In this document: positions 45,301 through 54,754 of the stretch, piece by piece
Position numbering within the stretch: the stretch's first letter is position 1
How the letters are laid out: every line of letters starts with the position of its first letter
Assembly: GCA_052035915.1 (NCBI GenBank)
Contig: JBPOHE010000059.1
Coordinates: forward strand, 21,992-85,991
Direction of reading: 5' to 3'
Length of the DNA stretch: 64,000 nt
Source of the DNA: JBPOHE01 sp052035915
Lineage (GTDB): Bacteria; Pseudomonadota; Gammaproteobacteria; Chromatiales; Chromatiaceae
Notes under the pieces: model-generated
The model's input: the letters and a program-made list of their open reading frames with translations, nothing else
Told to the model about the DNA's origin: nothing
The model's database searches: none
Translations under genes and position numbers: made by a program

Positions 45301-46077
45301 ATGTTCGACGCGAAAAAGCTTCTGGATACCATGCTCGAAAGCGGTATGGCCCAGTCGGTGGGCGAGCGTTTGGGAAATGCGCTCAATAACGGCAGTTTGG
45401 ATCAGCTCAAGACCGGCCTCAGCGAGGGTTTGCGCCAAGCGGGGGAGGGTGGTGGCCTGTTCGGCAACCTGGCCAATATGGCCAAAGGGATGTTCGGTGA
45501 CACCGCCCGGGCGGTTCAGGAAGGCAATCCTTCCACCATCGGCGGGCTCGGCGCCTTGGTGGGGGCGATTTTCGGTGGCGGCACCAAGGCGGCGACCGGG
45601 GCGCTGGGGGGAGGTCTGTTGGCGGTCCTCGGCACGCTCGCCATGCAGGCCATGAACAAGGCCAATGCCGGGTCTTCCACGGACACTCCCCAGGCGCGGC
45701 TGTTGGGGTCGGTGGACGAAGAGGCCGAACAGGCCAAGGCCAGGTTGCTGCTCACCGCCATGGTGAGTGCCGCCAAGGCCGACGGCCAGATCGACCCGGC
45801 AGAGATGCACAACATTCTGACCAAGCTGGACCAGGCCGGGGCGGATGGGGAGGCGCGGGCTTTCGTGCGGGAGCAGATGCTCGAACCCCTGGATCTGGAC
45901 GCCCTCATCCGTCAGGTGAATAGCCCGGAGTTGGCGGCCGAGGTCTATACGGTGTCCTTGTTGTCCATCCAGGTGGATACCGATGAGGAACGGGACTATC
46001 TGTCCCGGTTGGCCGAGGGTATGGGATTGTTGCCCGAGGTGGTGCGGCAGATCCATGTCTCCCTGGGGGCGCCATAG
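45301..46077 (+). CDS. DUF533/TerB-like protein (YebE type)
   Basis: A 258-residue protein. A Gly-rich helical central part (GGLGALVGAIFGGGTKAATG and GGGLLAVLGTLAMQAM) may be membrane-associated. The C-terminal TerB-like domain reads RLLLTAMVSAAKADGQIDPA, typical of DUF533. E. coli YebE is a Cpx envelope-stress target, so an envelope role is possible. AAGGA precedes the ATG. It is divergent from msrA. Confidence 0.85.
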   Translation: MFDAKKLLDTMLESGMAQSVGERLGNALNNGSLDQLKTGLSEGLRQAGEGGGLFGNLANMAKGMFGDTARAVQEGNPSTIGGLGALVGAIFGGGTKAATGALGGGLLAVLGTLAMQAMNKANAGSSTDTPQARLLGSVDEEAEQAKARLLLTAMVSAAKADGQIDPAEMHNILTKLDQAGADGEARAFVREQMLEPLDLDALIRQVNSPELAAEVYTVSLLSIQVDTDEERDYLSRLAEGMGLLPEVVRQIHVSLGAP

Positions 46078-46115
46078 CTTCGGGTCTGGGGCGCCCTGGG
46101 AAACTACGTGGACGG

Positions 46116-47234
46116 CTATCTCTTTGGAACGGCTATTCCTTCGAGGAAGGCCGAGAGGCATTCCGCCTGCTCCTGCCAGGTGGGAATGCGCCGTTCCGGT
46201 CGATAAGGCGCCTCCAGTTGATCCCTGAGCCGCCAGGCCAGATCCGCCTCGTCTCCAGGTGTATAGAGGCAGCGAGGGGCGTCTTTCAGGGTGCGGGCGA
46301 GGGCGCCGAGCCGGGCGGTGACCAGGGGCGTGCCACAGGCCAGGATCTCGTAAGCCTTCTGGGGGAAGGCGTAACGCCCGAAAGGGGTGTCGATCATGGG
46401 CAGGGCGGCGACGTCCAGGGCGCTGAAGAACCAGGCCATCTCGGGATGCGGCAAGCGACCCAGAAAAAGGATCCGTTCGCCCTTGGGCGGCGGCAGACGT
46501 GGATCCGGTGAACCGACCAACACCAGGTGCAGGCTGGGGTCGAGGGCGGCGAGACGCGCGAAGGCCCGATAGAGGAGGCCGATGCCGCGGCTCCGGTGCA
46601 GGGAACCCGCCGCGCCGATGAGCCTGGCCGCCAGGGGAAGACCCAGCCGCCGGCGGGCCGTCGTTTTCTCATGGGGCTGGAAGAGCGCGGGATTGATGGT
46701 GCTCTCCAGGGTCAGCCCGGGCACCTCCGGAGCCAGACCGCCGACATATTCGCTCAGGGGCTCGCTGACGGAGACGATTCCCCCGGCTTGACGCAGGGCG
46801 CGGCGATACAGGGGGCGCAGGCCGGGGATCTTGGTCAGCCCAAAACTTTCATAGTTGTCGTAGAGATCCAGCACATAGGGTCGGTGGAGACGCCGGGCCA
46901 TAACCTGGGTGATGATGGCGTGGGGGGCATCGGAGCCACCGAGCAACAGATCCGGGGCGAAGTCGCGCAACTGCTCCAGGGTCTGTTTCCAATAGCCGGG
47001 TAGGCCGCCGATCAGCCAGGGTCCGGCGTTGAGTCCGATCCATTCCAGCGCCTCCGGCGGGAGACTCGGGTCGGGAAATCGTCCGGCCTGGGAGGGGCGA
47101 TAGCTGAGGCAGATCCCCAACACCCGATGACCCAGCGACGCCAACCCCCGGGGCAACTCGTAAAGCCGGGCGTAGCGATCCAGGATGAGATCCTGGTTCA
47201 TGTAGTAACGCTTCCAGAGTACGGCAATCCGCAT
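46116..47234 (-). CDS. GT4-like glycosyltransferase
   Basis: A 372-residue GT-B protein. The N-terminal domain has RDFAPDLLLGGSDAPHAII and YVLDLYDNYESFGLTK; the C-terminal domain has LIGAAGSLHRSRGIGLLYRA and the nucleotide-sugar motif ALDVAALPMIDTPFGRYAFP, then KAYEILACGTPLV with the catalytic EX7E-like pattern. The donor and acceptor are unknown. ATG 47234 is preferred over an in-frame GTG four codons upstream. It stands alone, convergent with DUF533. Confidence 0.82.
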   Translation of the reverse strand: MRIAVLWKRYYMNQDLILDRYARLYELPRGLASLGHRVLGICLSYRPSQAGRFPDPSLPPEALEWIGLNAGPWLIGGLPGYWKQTLEQLRDFAPDLLLGGSDAPHAIITQVMARRLHRPYVLDLYDNYESFGLTKIPGLRPLYRRALRQAGGIVSVSEPLSEYVGGLAPEVPGLTLESTINPALFQPHEKTTARRRLGLPLAARLIGAAGSLHRSRGIGLLYRAFARLAALDPSLHLVLVGSPDPRLPPPKGERILFLGRLPHPEMAWFFSALDVAALPMIDTPFGRYAFPQKAYEILACGTPLVTARLGALARTLKDAPRCLYTPGDEADLAWRLRDQLEAPYRPERRIPTWQEQAECLSAFLEGIAVPKR

Positions 47235-47461
47235 CCTCTTCCCCACCCCTTGTTGATCCAGTGATCAGGTCCGTCTCGTCGGCCACCCCGGGCGCACCGG
47301 GCAAAGGTGCATTATGGCGGATCCCGGGGGAGGGGAGCGGCGGATATCCGGCCCAGGCTCACTCCCCACTTGTCCCATGGATAGGAATGGAATTAATGTT
47401 GCCGCGACGGACTTTCCATCAACAATCCACAAGAGCCCCTTCGCGGGGCCGAGGACCTACC

Positions 47462-48040
47462 ATGAGACTCATACGCAATCTGCTCGCCTTGATCGGCTTT
47501 CTCGCCGTGGTCGGTATCGCTGTCCTGGGCTATCGCTATGGGCCTTTCATGGCCAAGATGGACCCGGAGCTGCCCCGGGTCTACAAGGAGTTCATGGACA
47601 CCCTGGTGGAAACGGGAGATCCCGGGGTATCCATGATGTGGCGGGTACAGGTCAAGGAAGGCATGACCCCGGAGGACGTGGTGGAATCCCTGAAGAGCCT
47701 GGCGACGGCGCGCAACTTCCTGTTCGTGGGTGAATCGCCTTTCTACAAGCAGATCAAGGCCATCACCGGCGAGGACTATCGCTATGCCAATTTCCTCTCC
47801 TTCTGTGACGCCCGCGTCGGCAAGGCCATGCTGGAATATCAAGGCGCCTACAGTGGTTTCATGCCTTGTCGCATCGCCGTGGTCGAGGACAAGAACGGGC
47901 GCTTGTGGCTCTTTTCCATGAACCTGGACATGATGATCTATGGCGGCAAAAAACTCCCCGAAGATCTGAAACAGCAAGCGATCCGCATCCGTACCGTCGT
48001 CAAGGAGATGATGGATGGGGCGGCCAAGGGCGAGTTCTAA
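47462..48040 (+). CDS. DUF302 family membrane-anchored protein
   Basis: A 192-residue protein. An N-terminal helix (LIRNLLALIGFLAVVGIAVL) anchors a periplasmic domain with the DUF302 pattern (YRYANFLSFCDARVGKAML and MPCRIAVVEDKNGRLWLFSM). Members are found beside sulfur and electron-transport genes, but the function is unknown. GAGG lies seven bases upstream of ATG 47462. It is convergent with the next methyltransferase gene. Confidence 0.82.
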   Translation: MRLIRNLLALIGFLAVVGIAVLGYRYGPFMAKMDPELPRVYKEFMDTLVETGDPGVSMMWRVQVKEGMTPEDVVESLKSLATARNFLFVGESPFYKQIKAITGEDYRYANFLSFCDARVGKAMLEYQGAYSGFMPCRIAVVEDKNGRLWLFSMNLDMMIYGGKKLPEDLKQQAIRIRTVVKEMMDGAAKGEF

Positions 48041-48061
48041 CCGCCTTCCCGTCAGAAGCGC

Positions 48062-48090
48062 GGAGGCGGTCTCTGGTCGGAGCCGCCTCC
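48062..48090. terminator. Hairpin between convergent genes
   Basis: GGAGGCGG and CCGCCTCC arms around a 13-base loop lie between the DUF302 gene and the convergent methyltransferase gene. No U-run is seen, so it may be a bidirectional but inefficient terminator. Confidence 0.4.
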
Positions 48091-48105
48091 CATCTCCGCT
48101 TATCT

Positions 48106-48750
48106 CTATCTCATCCGTTCAAACACCGCCAAGTGTAAGGTGTGCACCACCGGCAATTGGGCGTAATCCTTTACCAGTCGGTAGCCGGCGCGCTCGAAAT
48201 AACCGGTCACCTCCCGTAGGGGGGTGGAAAATTTCTTCATCTTCTGTATCCCCAGCCAGGCGCGCAGCTTGAGCTTCATCGAATTGACCGCGATGGGGCT
48301 CAGGTAGGAGATCACCACATGGCGCCTGGCTACCCGACAGAGTTCGGACACCGCCTGGCGACGGATCTCCGGGGTAGGAAAGTGGTGAAAGAGGCGAAAG
48401 CAAATCACCGTATCGAACGCCTGATCCGGGTAGCTCAGTTGTTCGATGTCCTGCTTGACCACCTGGAAATCCATCTCCTCCTTGGCCAGGGCCTGGCGGG
48501 TCAAGGCCAGCATGGCCTCCGAATAGTCGGCGCAACTCATGCGGTAACCCCGATGCGCCAGATGCAGGCTCACCCGCCCGGCCCCACAGGGCAGATCCAA
48601 CACCCGATCGGTTTTGGGGATATGGTGAAAGGCCTTGTCGATCAACCTCATTTCGGCTCGGTGCTTGGCCGTTGGCCGGATCCGGTATTCAGAGGCGGTC
48701 TTGGCGTCGTATTTGACTCGGCCACTATAACTGGGTTGATTGGACATCAT
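48106..48750 (-). CDS. Class I SAM-dependent methyltransferase
   Basis: A 214-residue methyltransferase. Motif I is DRVLDLPCGAGRVSLHLAHR and the acidic loop is CADYSEAM; DQAFDTVICFRLFHHFP gives the post-motif strand. The C-terminal segment with KLKLRAWLGIQKMKKFS is basic. The substrate is unknown; the layout is that of small-molecule or quinone methylases. The start is MM at 48750/48747, with GGAG upstream. Confidence 0.85.
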   Translation of the reverse strand: MMSNQPSYSGRVKYDAKTASEYRIRPTAKHRAEMRLIDKAFHHIPKTDRVLDLPCGAGRVSLHLAHRGYRMSCADYSEAMLALTRQALAKEEMDFQVVKQDIEQLSYPDQAFDTVICFRLFHHFPTPEIRRQAVSELCRVARRHVVISYLSPIAVNSMKLKLRAWLGIQKMKKFSTPLREVTGYFERAGYRLVKDYAQLPVVHTLHLAVFERMR

Positions 48751-49216
48751 ACAACTACAACTCCCGTGAGGATCCAGGCCCGCTGGAGACCCTGGGATCC
48801 TGGTTTTTTGAGTCATTGGGGGACGGCTATCCGGGTGAATACCCCATGAGAAGAGGAGATCGGCGATCGAAGGGAAGGACCTGGGAAAGCCGTTTCTTTG
48901 AGTCGAAGGTGAGGCGGGAAAACCACCCAACCCAACCTGATCTATCTCTAGTGTAAGGCTATGAAGGACAAAGGGACAATCAAGAGGCTCAAACCGCTCT
49001 GGCTTGGATGAGAACGCCTGGCCGGCCCCTCTCACCGAGTGCCGCTGGGTTCGGGAAAGAAAGAAGACCTTGCCCCCCATTGGCTTCCCCCTTGATAAAG
49101 GAGGGCGGGGAATGATTTCACAATGGCGAAATCTTTGACCAAGCCATCCTGAAGTGCACGAGATCGAGCATGAGAGAGGGGGATCTGTCACGGCTGGCTT
49201 GTTCGCCTTCCAGCGC
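48751..49216 (+). other. Gap with repeat shared with the right window edge
   Basis: At 49082-49153 a segment with GCTTCCCCCTTGATAAAGGA and TTTCACA, then TTGACCAAGCCATCCT, recurs at 63530-63596. The rest has no gene I can support. Confidence 0.45.
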
Positions 49217-49440
49217 TTCCGGGCCGGGGCTCCTTGGCCCGAATTTTCGTTCTCCTATGAAGAACAATGCGTCAGCCCATGGCGTATTGTTCTCGAAATA
49301 AGAACAAAAAATGGCCATTTTTCGTCGATGCCCGGAATAACCGAGCGTGAATGCCGATTCCGCTGGGATCTTTCTCGCGGCAGTGGATTCGGGGCCGGCG
49401 TCTGCCCTCCCGAAGGCCCGGAATGGATTCACCCGGGTTG
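49217..49440 (+). repeat. GTTCTC/GAGAAC double-hairpin repeat, copy 7 with flank
   Basis: TTCCGGGC (49217) and GCCCGGAA (49330) enclose TTCGTTCTCCTATGAAGAACAA and ATTGTTCTCGAAATAAGAAC, with CCATGG between. The tail ATGGCCATTTTTCGTCGATG equals that of copy 1. The right flank (to about 49440, with GCAGTGGATTCGGGGCCGGC) aligns with copies 1 and 3. Confidence 0.75.
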
Positions 49441-49480
49441 CCGGAACCTTCGTCGCTATCGGCTGCGGAGCCATCCCAAC

Positions 49481-51115
49481 TCAGGCTTGGGCGAAGTATC
49501 GCCGCAGATACTCATCCAAGGACAGGTCATCCCTGGCCTCGATCTCCTGCTGTTGTTGGCGGGAACGCACGGCAGCCGCGCTGAACCGAAGCTCGCGTTC
49601 TGGATCCAGCCTGACCCCCTGGAAATAGCGCTGATGTTCCTTGGATTTGCGCCGGGCGAAGGCATAAAAGCTTTCGTCCTGTTCGCGCATCTCGGCCAGC
49701 ATGCGCGCCGAGGGGGTGAGATCCGGCTCCAGGACCAGGGCCTGTTGTGCCTGTAGGCTTTGGCTATAGGGCTGGGAGGCGTCGCCGCCGTCGTCCAGGA
49801 GTTCACACACGCCCTGCATGGCCTCCAGGATCTCCCCGGCCCAGTCTTTCAAGCCGATCTCGCGACCCTGTCGCCGGAGACGCCAGGTGGAATCGCGCCC
49901 TCGATGGGCGACCCCGGTCTGGTTGTCGTTGATCTCTTCGTGCTCCTGTCGGCTGATCGGGGGACTGTCGACCAGCAGGCAAAAGGTCAAAAAGGCTTCG
50001 AGGAATTTGAGTTGCCCGGGGGCGATGCCGAGGGGATGAAAGGCGTTCACGTCCAGGGAACGCAGTTCGACATATTGCACCCCCCGTCGTTCCAGGGCCA
50101 GGGTGGGCTTTTCGTTGCCGACGGGGACCGGCTTGGGACGTACGCTGCTGTAATATTCGTTCTCGATCTGCAGGATATTGGCATTGAGCTGTTCATACTG
50201 ACCATTGACCACCACCCCGATCCGCTCATAGGCGGGGCAGGGCGTCTCGATGGCCGCCCGCAGGCTGGCGATATAGGTATCCAGGCTGTCATAGCCGACC
50301 CGTACTCCGGCCCCCCGCTCGCGACTGTTTTGATAGCCGATATCCCCCATGCGTAACGAAGTGGCATAGGGCAGGAAATAGGTCCCCTCGTCGAACTCGC
50401 TCAGACTGGTCGGCTTGTCGTCGAGAAAGGTCTTGCAAACCGCCGGAGAGGTGCCGAAGAGGTAGGGGATCAGCCAACCGTAGCGCAGGAGGTTGCGAAT
50501 CAGGGCGAAATAGGAAGTATCCCGAAAGGCCCGAGGTGGGGAGGTGGTATCGGCCTCGATCTCCTGGTAGATGGGCCAAAAATCCATCGCCAGGGAGAAG
50601 TTGAAATGGACCCCGGCGATCACCTGCATCAGTCGTCCATAACGATGTCCGAGCCCGCGGCGATAGATGGTCTTCATCAGGCCGGTGTTGGAAGAACCAT
50701 ACTGGGCGATGGGGATGCTCCCGGGTCCATGGAGGATACAGGGCATGCTCGTGGCCCAGAGGAATTCCTCGCCGAGATGGCCGTAGACGAAGCTGTGAGC
50801 GTCGCGCAGAAAATCCAACACCTCCCCAACCTCGACCATGGGGGGTGTGATAAGCTCCAACAGGGCTTCGGAGTAGTCCGTGGTGATGAAGGGGTGGGTG
50901 AGGGGAGACCCGAGACCCGCCGGGTGGGGGCTTTGGGCGATACCTCCTTGAGGCGCCACTCGCAGGCTTTCTTTTTCGATACCCTTGAGGCTGAGGCGGA
51001 GCTGGCTGGCTGCCTTATCTTCATCAAGACGGCGCAGACGCCGGTCCAAACCCTGATAGAGCCTCGAATGATCGCCAGCCTCTCCGGGACCAAAGTTGCG
51101 ATGATGTATCAGCAA
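49481..51115 (-). CDS. gshA: Glutamate-cysteine ligase
   Basis: A 544-residue type 1 enzyme that makes gamma-glutamylcysteine, the first step to glutathione. The protein has KGIEKESLRV near 43-52, ITTDYSEALLELITPP, HFNFSLAMDFW, YVELRSLDVNAFHPLGI and DNQTGVAHRGRDSTW. The start is TTG 51115; TTG 51049 is an alternative nearer the usual N-terminus. Glutathione-type thiols matter in sulfur oxidisers. It is divergent from pbpG. Confidence 0.92.
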   Translation of the reverse strand: MLIHHRNFGPGEAGDHSRLYQGLDRRLRRLDEDKAASQLRLSLKGIEKESLRVAPQGGIAQSPHPAGLGSPLTHPFITTDYSEALLELITPPMVEVGEVLDFLRDAHSFVYGHLGEEFLWATSMPCILHGPGSIPIAQYGSSNTGLMKTIYRRGLGHRYGRLMQVIAGVHFNFSLAMDFWPIYQEIEADTTSPPRAFRDTSYFALIRNLLRYGWLIPYLFGTSPAVCKTFLDDKPTSLSEFDEGTYFLPYATSLRMGDIGYQNSRERGAGVRVGYDSLDTYIASLRAAIETPCPAYERIGVVVNGQYEQLNANILQIENEYYSSVRPKPVPVGNEKPTLALERRGVQYVELRSLDVNAFHPLGIAPGQLKFLEAFLTFCLLVDSPPISRQEHEEINDNQTGVAHRGRDSTWRLRRQGREIGLKDWAGEILEAMQGVCELLDDGGDASQPYSQSLQAQQALVLEPDLTPSARMLAEMREQDESFYAFARRKSKEHQRYFQGVRLDPERELRFSAAAVRSRQQQQEIEARDDLSLDEYLRRYFAQA

Positions 51116-51344
51116 GGTATGCTAAGTCCCGGTAAAGATATGTTTTGTACTATAATCTTTGGCGTTGCCCGGGAATTCCGTCGTCGAAAAGTGTCGGTGG
51201 AACTGTCGGGCGGTAACGGATGGTAGCCGAGCCAAGGGCGGGAGGACAACAGAGAGAAGGCCGATCTGAGGCTGCTCTGACCCAGCTCAAGGGCGAGTTA
51301 CCTTTTTCTCTCTACTTGGCGGCGTTGGTTGAAGGAGTGCCTCT

Positions 51345-52493
51345 ATGTTCCTGAGGTTGGTTTTTGCCCTGTTTTCCATCTTGGCATTAACGACCACTTC
51401 TCTTTACCCCTTAGCGGCAACAGCCTCCACGAGCAAATCGGGCCAAGCCCAGAAAACCTCTTCTTCCCGGGCCGCCACCCCCAACAAGGCGGTCAAGGCT
51501 GTCGCGGCCAAACCGACCGCCAAGACGACGGCCAAGGCCGCGCCGGATAAAAGGGGTGCCAAGACTTCCTCAGCCAAGGCCACATCACAACCGACCGCTA
51601 CCAAGCCCGGCAAATCGTCCGGCATCAAGACCAAGGTGGTCGCCAAGCCGGCGCGAACCCAGACCGTCACCAAACTCCGGGTTAGTCCGCGACAACCGAG
51701 TCCGGCTCACGACCTGGTCGAGGAGACAGGGTCTGTGTTCCCGCGGGGCTTGGGGGTACAGTCCGCGAGCGTGCTGGTGGTCGACGATTCCGGTGAGGAA
51801 ATTTTCGTCAAGGCGCCGGATCATCCGCACCCCATCGCTTCCATCACCAAGCTCATGACCGCGGTGGTGGTGCTTGATGCCGATCTCCCCATGGAGGAAG
51901 AGATCACCATCTCCGCGGCGGATCGGGACAGTATCCGCCAAAGCTCTTCCCGTCTGCATGACGGCACCGCCACCCTGTCCCGGCGCGATCTGCTGCATAT
52001 CGCCCTCATGGCCTCGGAGAACCGGGCGGCGGCGGCCCTGGCCCGCACCACTTTTCCCGGTGGCACGCCTGAGTTCGTCATGGCGATGAATCGCAAGGCC
52101 AGGGCACTGGGGATGATCAATACCCAGTTTGCCGACGGCACCGGGCTCGACGGGCGTAATGTTTCTACTGCCCGGGATTTGGTCAAGTTGCTCCGAGCGG
52201 CCTACCACTACGACCTGATCCGCGAAGCGACGACGACCCGATCGGCCGAAGTCTATCCCTACGGTGAACACCACGCCTTGGCCTATGTGAACACCAACCG
52301 ACTTGTCAGAAGCGATGACTGGGAGATCGAGTTGAGCAAGACCGGTTATCTCAATGAAGCTGGCCGTTGCTTGGCGATGCGCACGCGCATCGCCGACAGG
52401 CCTCTGTACATGGTGTTTCTGCACGGACCGGGCAAGCTGACGCCTTTTGGCGATTCCTATCGCCTGCGCAAGTGGTTGGAAACCCAGGGATAA
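51345..52493 (+). CDS. pbpG: D-alanyl-D-alanine endopeptidase (PBP7-like, S11 family)
   Basis: A 382-residue penicillin-binding peptidase that cuts peptidoglycan cross-links. After a signal peptide comes a long Ala/Lys/Thr-rich linker (about 30-120) not usual in PBP7. The catalytic motifs are SITK at 166-169, SEN at 224-226 and KTG at 332-334. Cys349 in the GRCLA segment is unremarkable. The protein lacks the C-terminal beta domain of PBP5, as expected for PbpG. GAGTG precedes the ATG. Confidence 0.9.
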   Translation: MFLRLVFALFSILALTTTSLYPLAATASTSKSGQAQKTSSSRAATPNKAVKAVAAKPTAKTTAKAAPDKRGAKTSSAKATSQPTATKPGKSSGIKTKVVAKPARTQTVTKLRVSPRQPSPAHDLVEETGSVFPRGLGVQSASVLVVDDSGEEIFVKAPDHPHPIASITKLMTAVVVLDADLPMEEEITISAADRDSIRQSSSRLHDGTATLSRRDLLHIALMASENRAAAALARTTFPGGTPEFVMAMNRKARALGMINTQFADGTGLDGRNVSTARDLVKLLRAAYHYDLIREATTTRSAEVYPYGEHHALAYVNTNRLVRSDDWEIELSKTGYLNEAGRCLAMRTRIADRPLYMVFLHGPGKLTPFGDSYRLRKWLETQG

Positions 52494-52550
52494 GGCAACT
52501 TCTGAAGAAAAACGTATTGCAGGAGGTTTCGCCTGCGATACGGTTTGGCG

Positions 52551-53060
52551 TTATTTCCAATAGGGCGAGTCTGGGCAATAGTCGGCACGATCGCTGACGC
52601 CTCTCCAACGCCCCTCGCGATACCAGAAATCTTGGGTTTTGACATTGCGATCCCATGTTTCGATCAAGGGGGGCTGCCCTCGTGGGGCCCAGGTACTATG
52701 GGTCAGGTGGGGCAGGAAATACACGGCGGACTCATCGATGTGGACCGCGGCGCGGTCTTCTTTGTTGGGCCTGGGCTCGACCGGTGGGTAAGCGGTGGTC
52801 CCGCTAGTTCGCCACCGCTTGAGGAGGCTGTCGAGCGTCACGCCGCTGGGTTTTTGCCGGCTGAGGCGATTTTTTTAACAACAAGCCGATACTGGAGACC
52901 TTGTGGCCCACCCCAAAGGTCTCGGCGATCACCTCGGCGAGACGTTGACGGGTCCATACCCCACCGGCGAAGCCAAACGCTTCCGGCCCCTTCTCTACCA
53001 AGCCAGGGATCGCGGACTGTTGTTCCGGGGTCAGCTTGCAGGGCAAACGCGCAATCCGAG
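52551..53060 (-). pseudogene. IS630-family transposase remnant
   Basis: Reverse-strand translation gives KLTPEQQSAIPGLVEKG then EAFGFAGGVWTRQRLAEVIA and FGVGHKVSSIGLLLK in one frame, and DESAVYFLPHLTHSTWAPRG in another, with a frameshift near 52805-52840. These are IS630 helix-turn-helix and DDE-catalytic blocks (the Asp in DESAVYFL). A stop (after QAVAN) and the shift make it inactive. Confidence 0.78.
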
Positions 53061-53169
53061 GCTTTACATCAATGGGATACCTGGCATCGTTATTCTTTTC
53101 CGCGGAGGCAAGAGCGATACCGGTGGATTTCTTCACGCCCTTCTCGGAGCTAACAGTCCCGAATGCTCG

Positions 53170-53345
53170 GGCTCGTGACCTCGATCCGGAGGCCGTGGAA
53201 CGCTTTCTCACCCGCACCTGGCCGACGATTCGACGACTCGCCAAAAAAAGGGGGCCATCATCGTCTTCCTCGACGAAGCCGGTATCGGTGTCATGACCCG
53301 CTCGGGGCGCACCAGGGGGGAAGTGAACACCCCGCCGATCGTGCC
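53170..53345 (+). pseudogene. Second IS630-family transposase remnant, opposite strand
   Basis: Forward translation gives DLDPEAVERFLTRTWPTIRR, then, after a one-base shift in an A/G run, IVFLDEAGIGVMTRSGRTRG and EVNTPPIVPE. The DEAG is an IS630 catalytic block. It belongs to a different subfamily from the fragment just before it on the other strand, so two insertions decayed here. Confidence 0.65.
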
Positions 53346-53523
53346 GGAGGGATTGATAGTAGGGTCTTGTGAGGGTCCCGTGGGTTTTGGCGGCGTTAAC
53401 CGAATCCTACCCGGTTCTTCAGGCTTAACCCAGGGTGGGACACTTGTGACTTGAATCCGCCCTTCCATTTAGAATGCCAAGACATCCCGAACGCTTGAGA
53501 GTACCCGGAGTCTTGCCCTCGAC

Positions 53524-54732
53524 ATGAACATCCACGCCGATCTACGCCGCGCTGCCCTCTATCTCTCAGTGGTGCAGTTTTTCTTTTTCACCACATGGGT
53601 GGTTTATGTCACTTATCTTGGAGATCTGTTGGAGCGGGTGGGTATCGGGCGTAGCGCCTTGCCCTGGATCATTCTGCTCGATCAGATCCTGTTCGCTTTG
53701 AGCGATACGGCCATGGGCTATGCCGCCGATCTGGTGGAAAGGACCCTGGGCCGTCTGAGCCGCTGGATCCTTGCGGTCAATGCCCTGTCCTGCCTGGCCT
53801 TCATCCTCATCCCTTGGGGTCCAGGGGCGGTGAGTCCGGGACTCTTCCTGGCGCTGATTCTGCTTTGGGTGGCGACCTCCTCGGTGCTACGGGCACCCCC
53901 CATCGTCCTGCTGATGAAGCATGCCGCCCGCCCCCGGGTGCCCTGGCTGGCGGCCGCTTCCCTGCTGGGGCTAGCCCTGGGAGGGGCGGTTTCCCCCTAT
54001 CTGGGGTTGTGGCTGAAAGGTATCGATCCCGCTCTGCCCTTTGCCATTACCGGGCTGACCCTCTTTGCCACTACTCTTGGCCTGACCTGGATGCAAAGCC
54101 TGAAGGAACGATTGCCGCCGGGGGAGCGGGCGCCGGCCCAGCGTCAGCCGGGACCAAAGCCCTGGATCGCCGTCTTGCTGGGGGCGAGCCTGTTGATCGG
54201 CTTCGGCTTTCAGATTCATTCCTTCATCAACTCGCAGAAACTTTACCAAGCCTTCATCCCGAAGGAACAGTTGCCCCTTTTCCTGCCCCTATTCTGGATT
54301 GGCTTCAAACTGCTGGTCTTTCCGGGAGCGGCGGCGGCCAAACGCTATGGTCCGCTGAAGGTGCTGAGTCTGGCGGCCCTGATCGGTAGCCTCGGGGTGG
54401 CCTTGTCCAGTACGGCGCCAAGCCTGGAACTGTTGATCGGGGGGCAGATGTTGGCCGGCGGGGCCTGGGGCGTTTTCTTTATGGCGGGGATCAGCGCCGC
54501 GTTGGGGCTGGGGACCAGCGGTCGCGAGGGATTGGTGCTGGGTCTTTGGTTCAGTTTCCTCTCCCTCGCCACACTGGCCCGGGCCGGGATCGTGGTGGCC
54601 GGTTTCGACAAGCTTCCCAGCTTCGCTCCCTGGCTCACCTGGATTCCAGCGCTGGCCTGGTTGATTGGCGCTGTCATATTGTTGCTGGTTCTTCTGATCC
54701 ACATGAAGAACCAGCAGACCGAAACGGCTTGA
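53524..54732 (+). CDS. MFS-family membrane transporter
   Basis: A 402-residue protein with about 11-12 membrane helices. The first helix is LYLSVVQFFFFTTWVVYVTYL; helix pairs follow in two bundles. LLDQILFALSDTAMGYAADL has the MFS loop-like Asp between helices two and three. The substrate is unknown. It is convergent with iscR. Pro/Gln-rich residues at about 200-215 form the central loop. Confidence 0.8.
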   Translation: MNIHADLRRAALYLSVVQFFFFTTWVVYVTYLGDLLERVGIGRSALPWIILLDQILFALSDTAMGYAADLVERTLGRLSRWILAVNALSCLAFILIPWGPGAVSPGLFLALILLWVATSSVLRAPPIVLLMKHAARPRVPWLAAASLLGLALGGAVSPYLGLWLKGIDPALPFAITGLTLFATTLGLTWMQSLKERLPPGERAPAQRQPGPKPWIAVLLGASLLIGFGFQIHSFINSQKLYQAFIPKEQLPLFLPLFWIGFKLLVFPGAAAAKRYGPLKVLSLAALIGSLGVALSSTAPSLELLIGGQMLAGGAWGVFFMAGISAALGLGTSGREGLVLGLWFSFLSLATLARAGIVVAGFDKLPSFAPWLTWIPALAWLIGAVILLLVLLIHMKNQQTETA

Positions 54733-54754
54733 AGTGGCTCCCGGCGACGATCCT

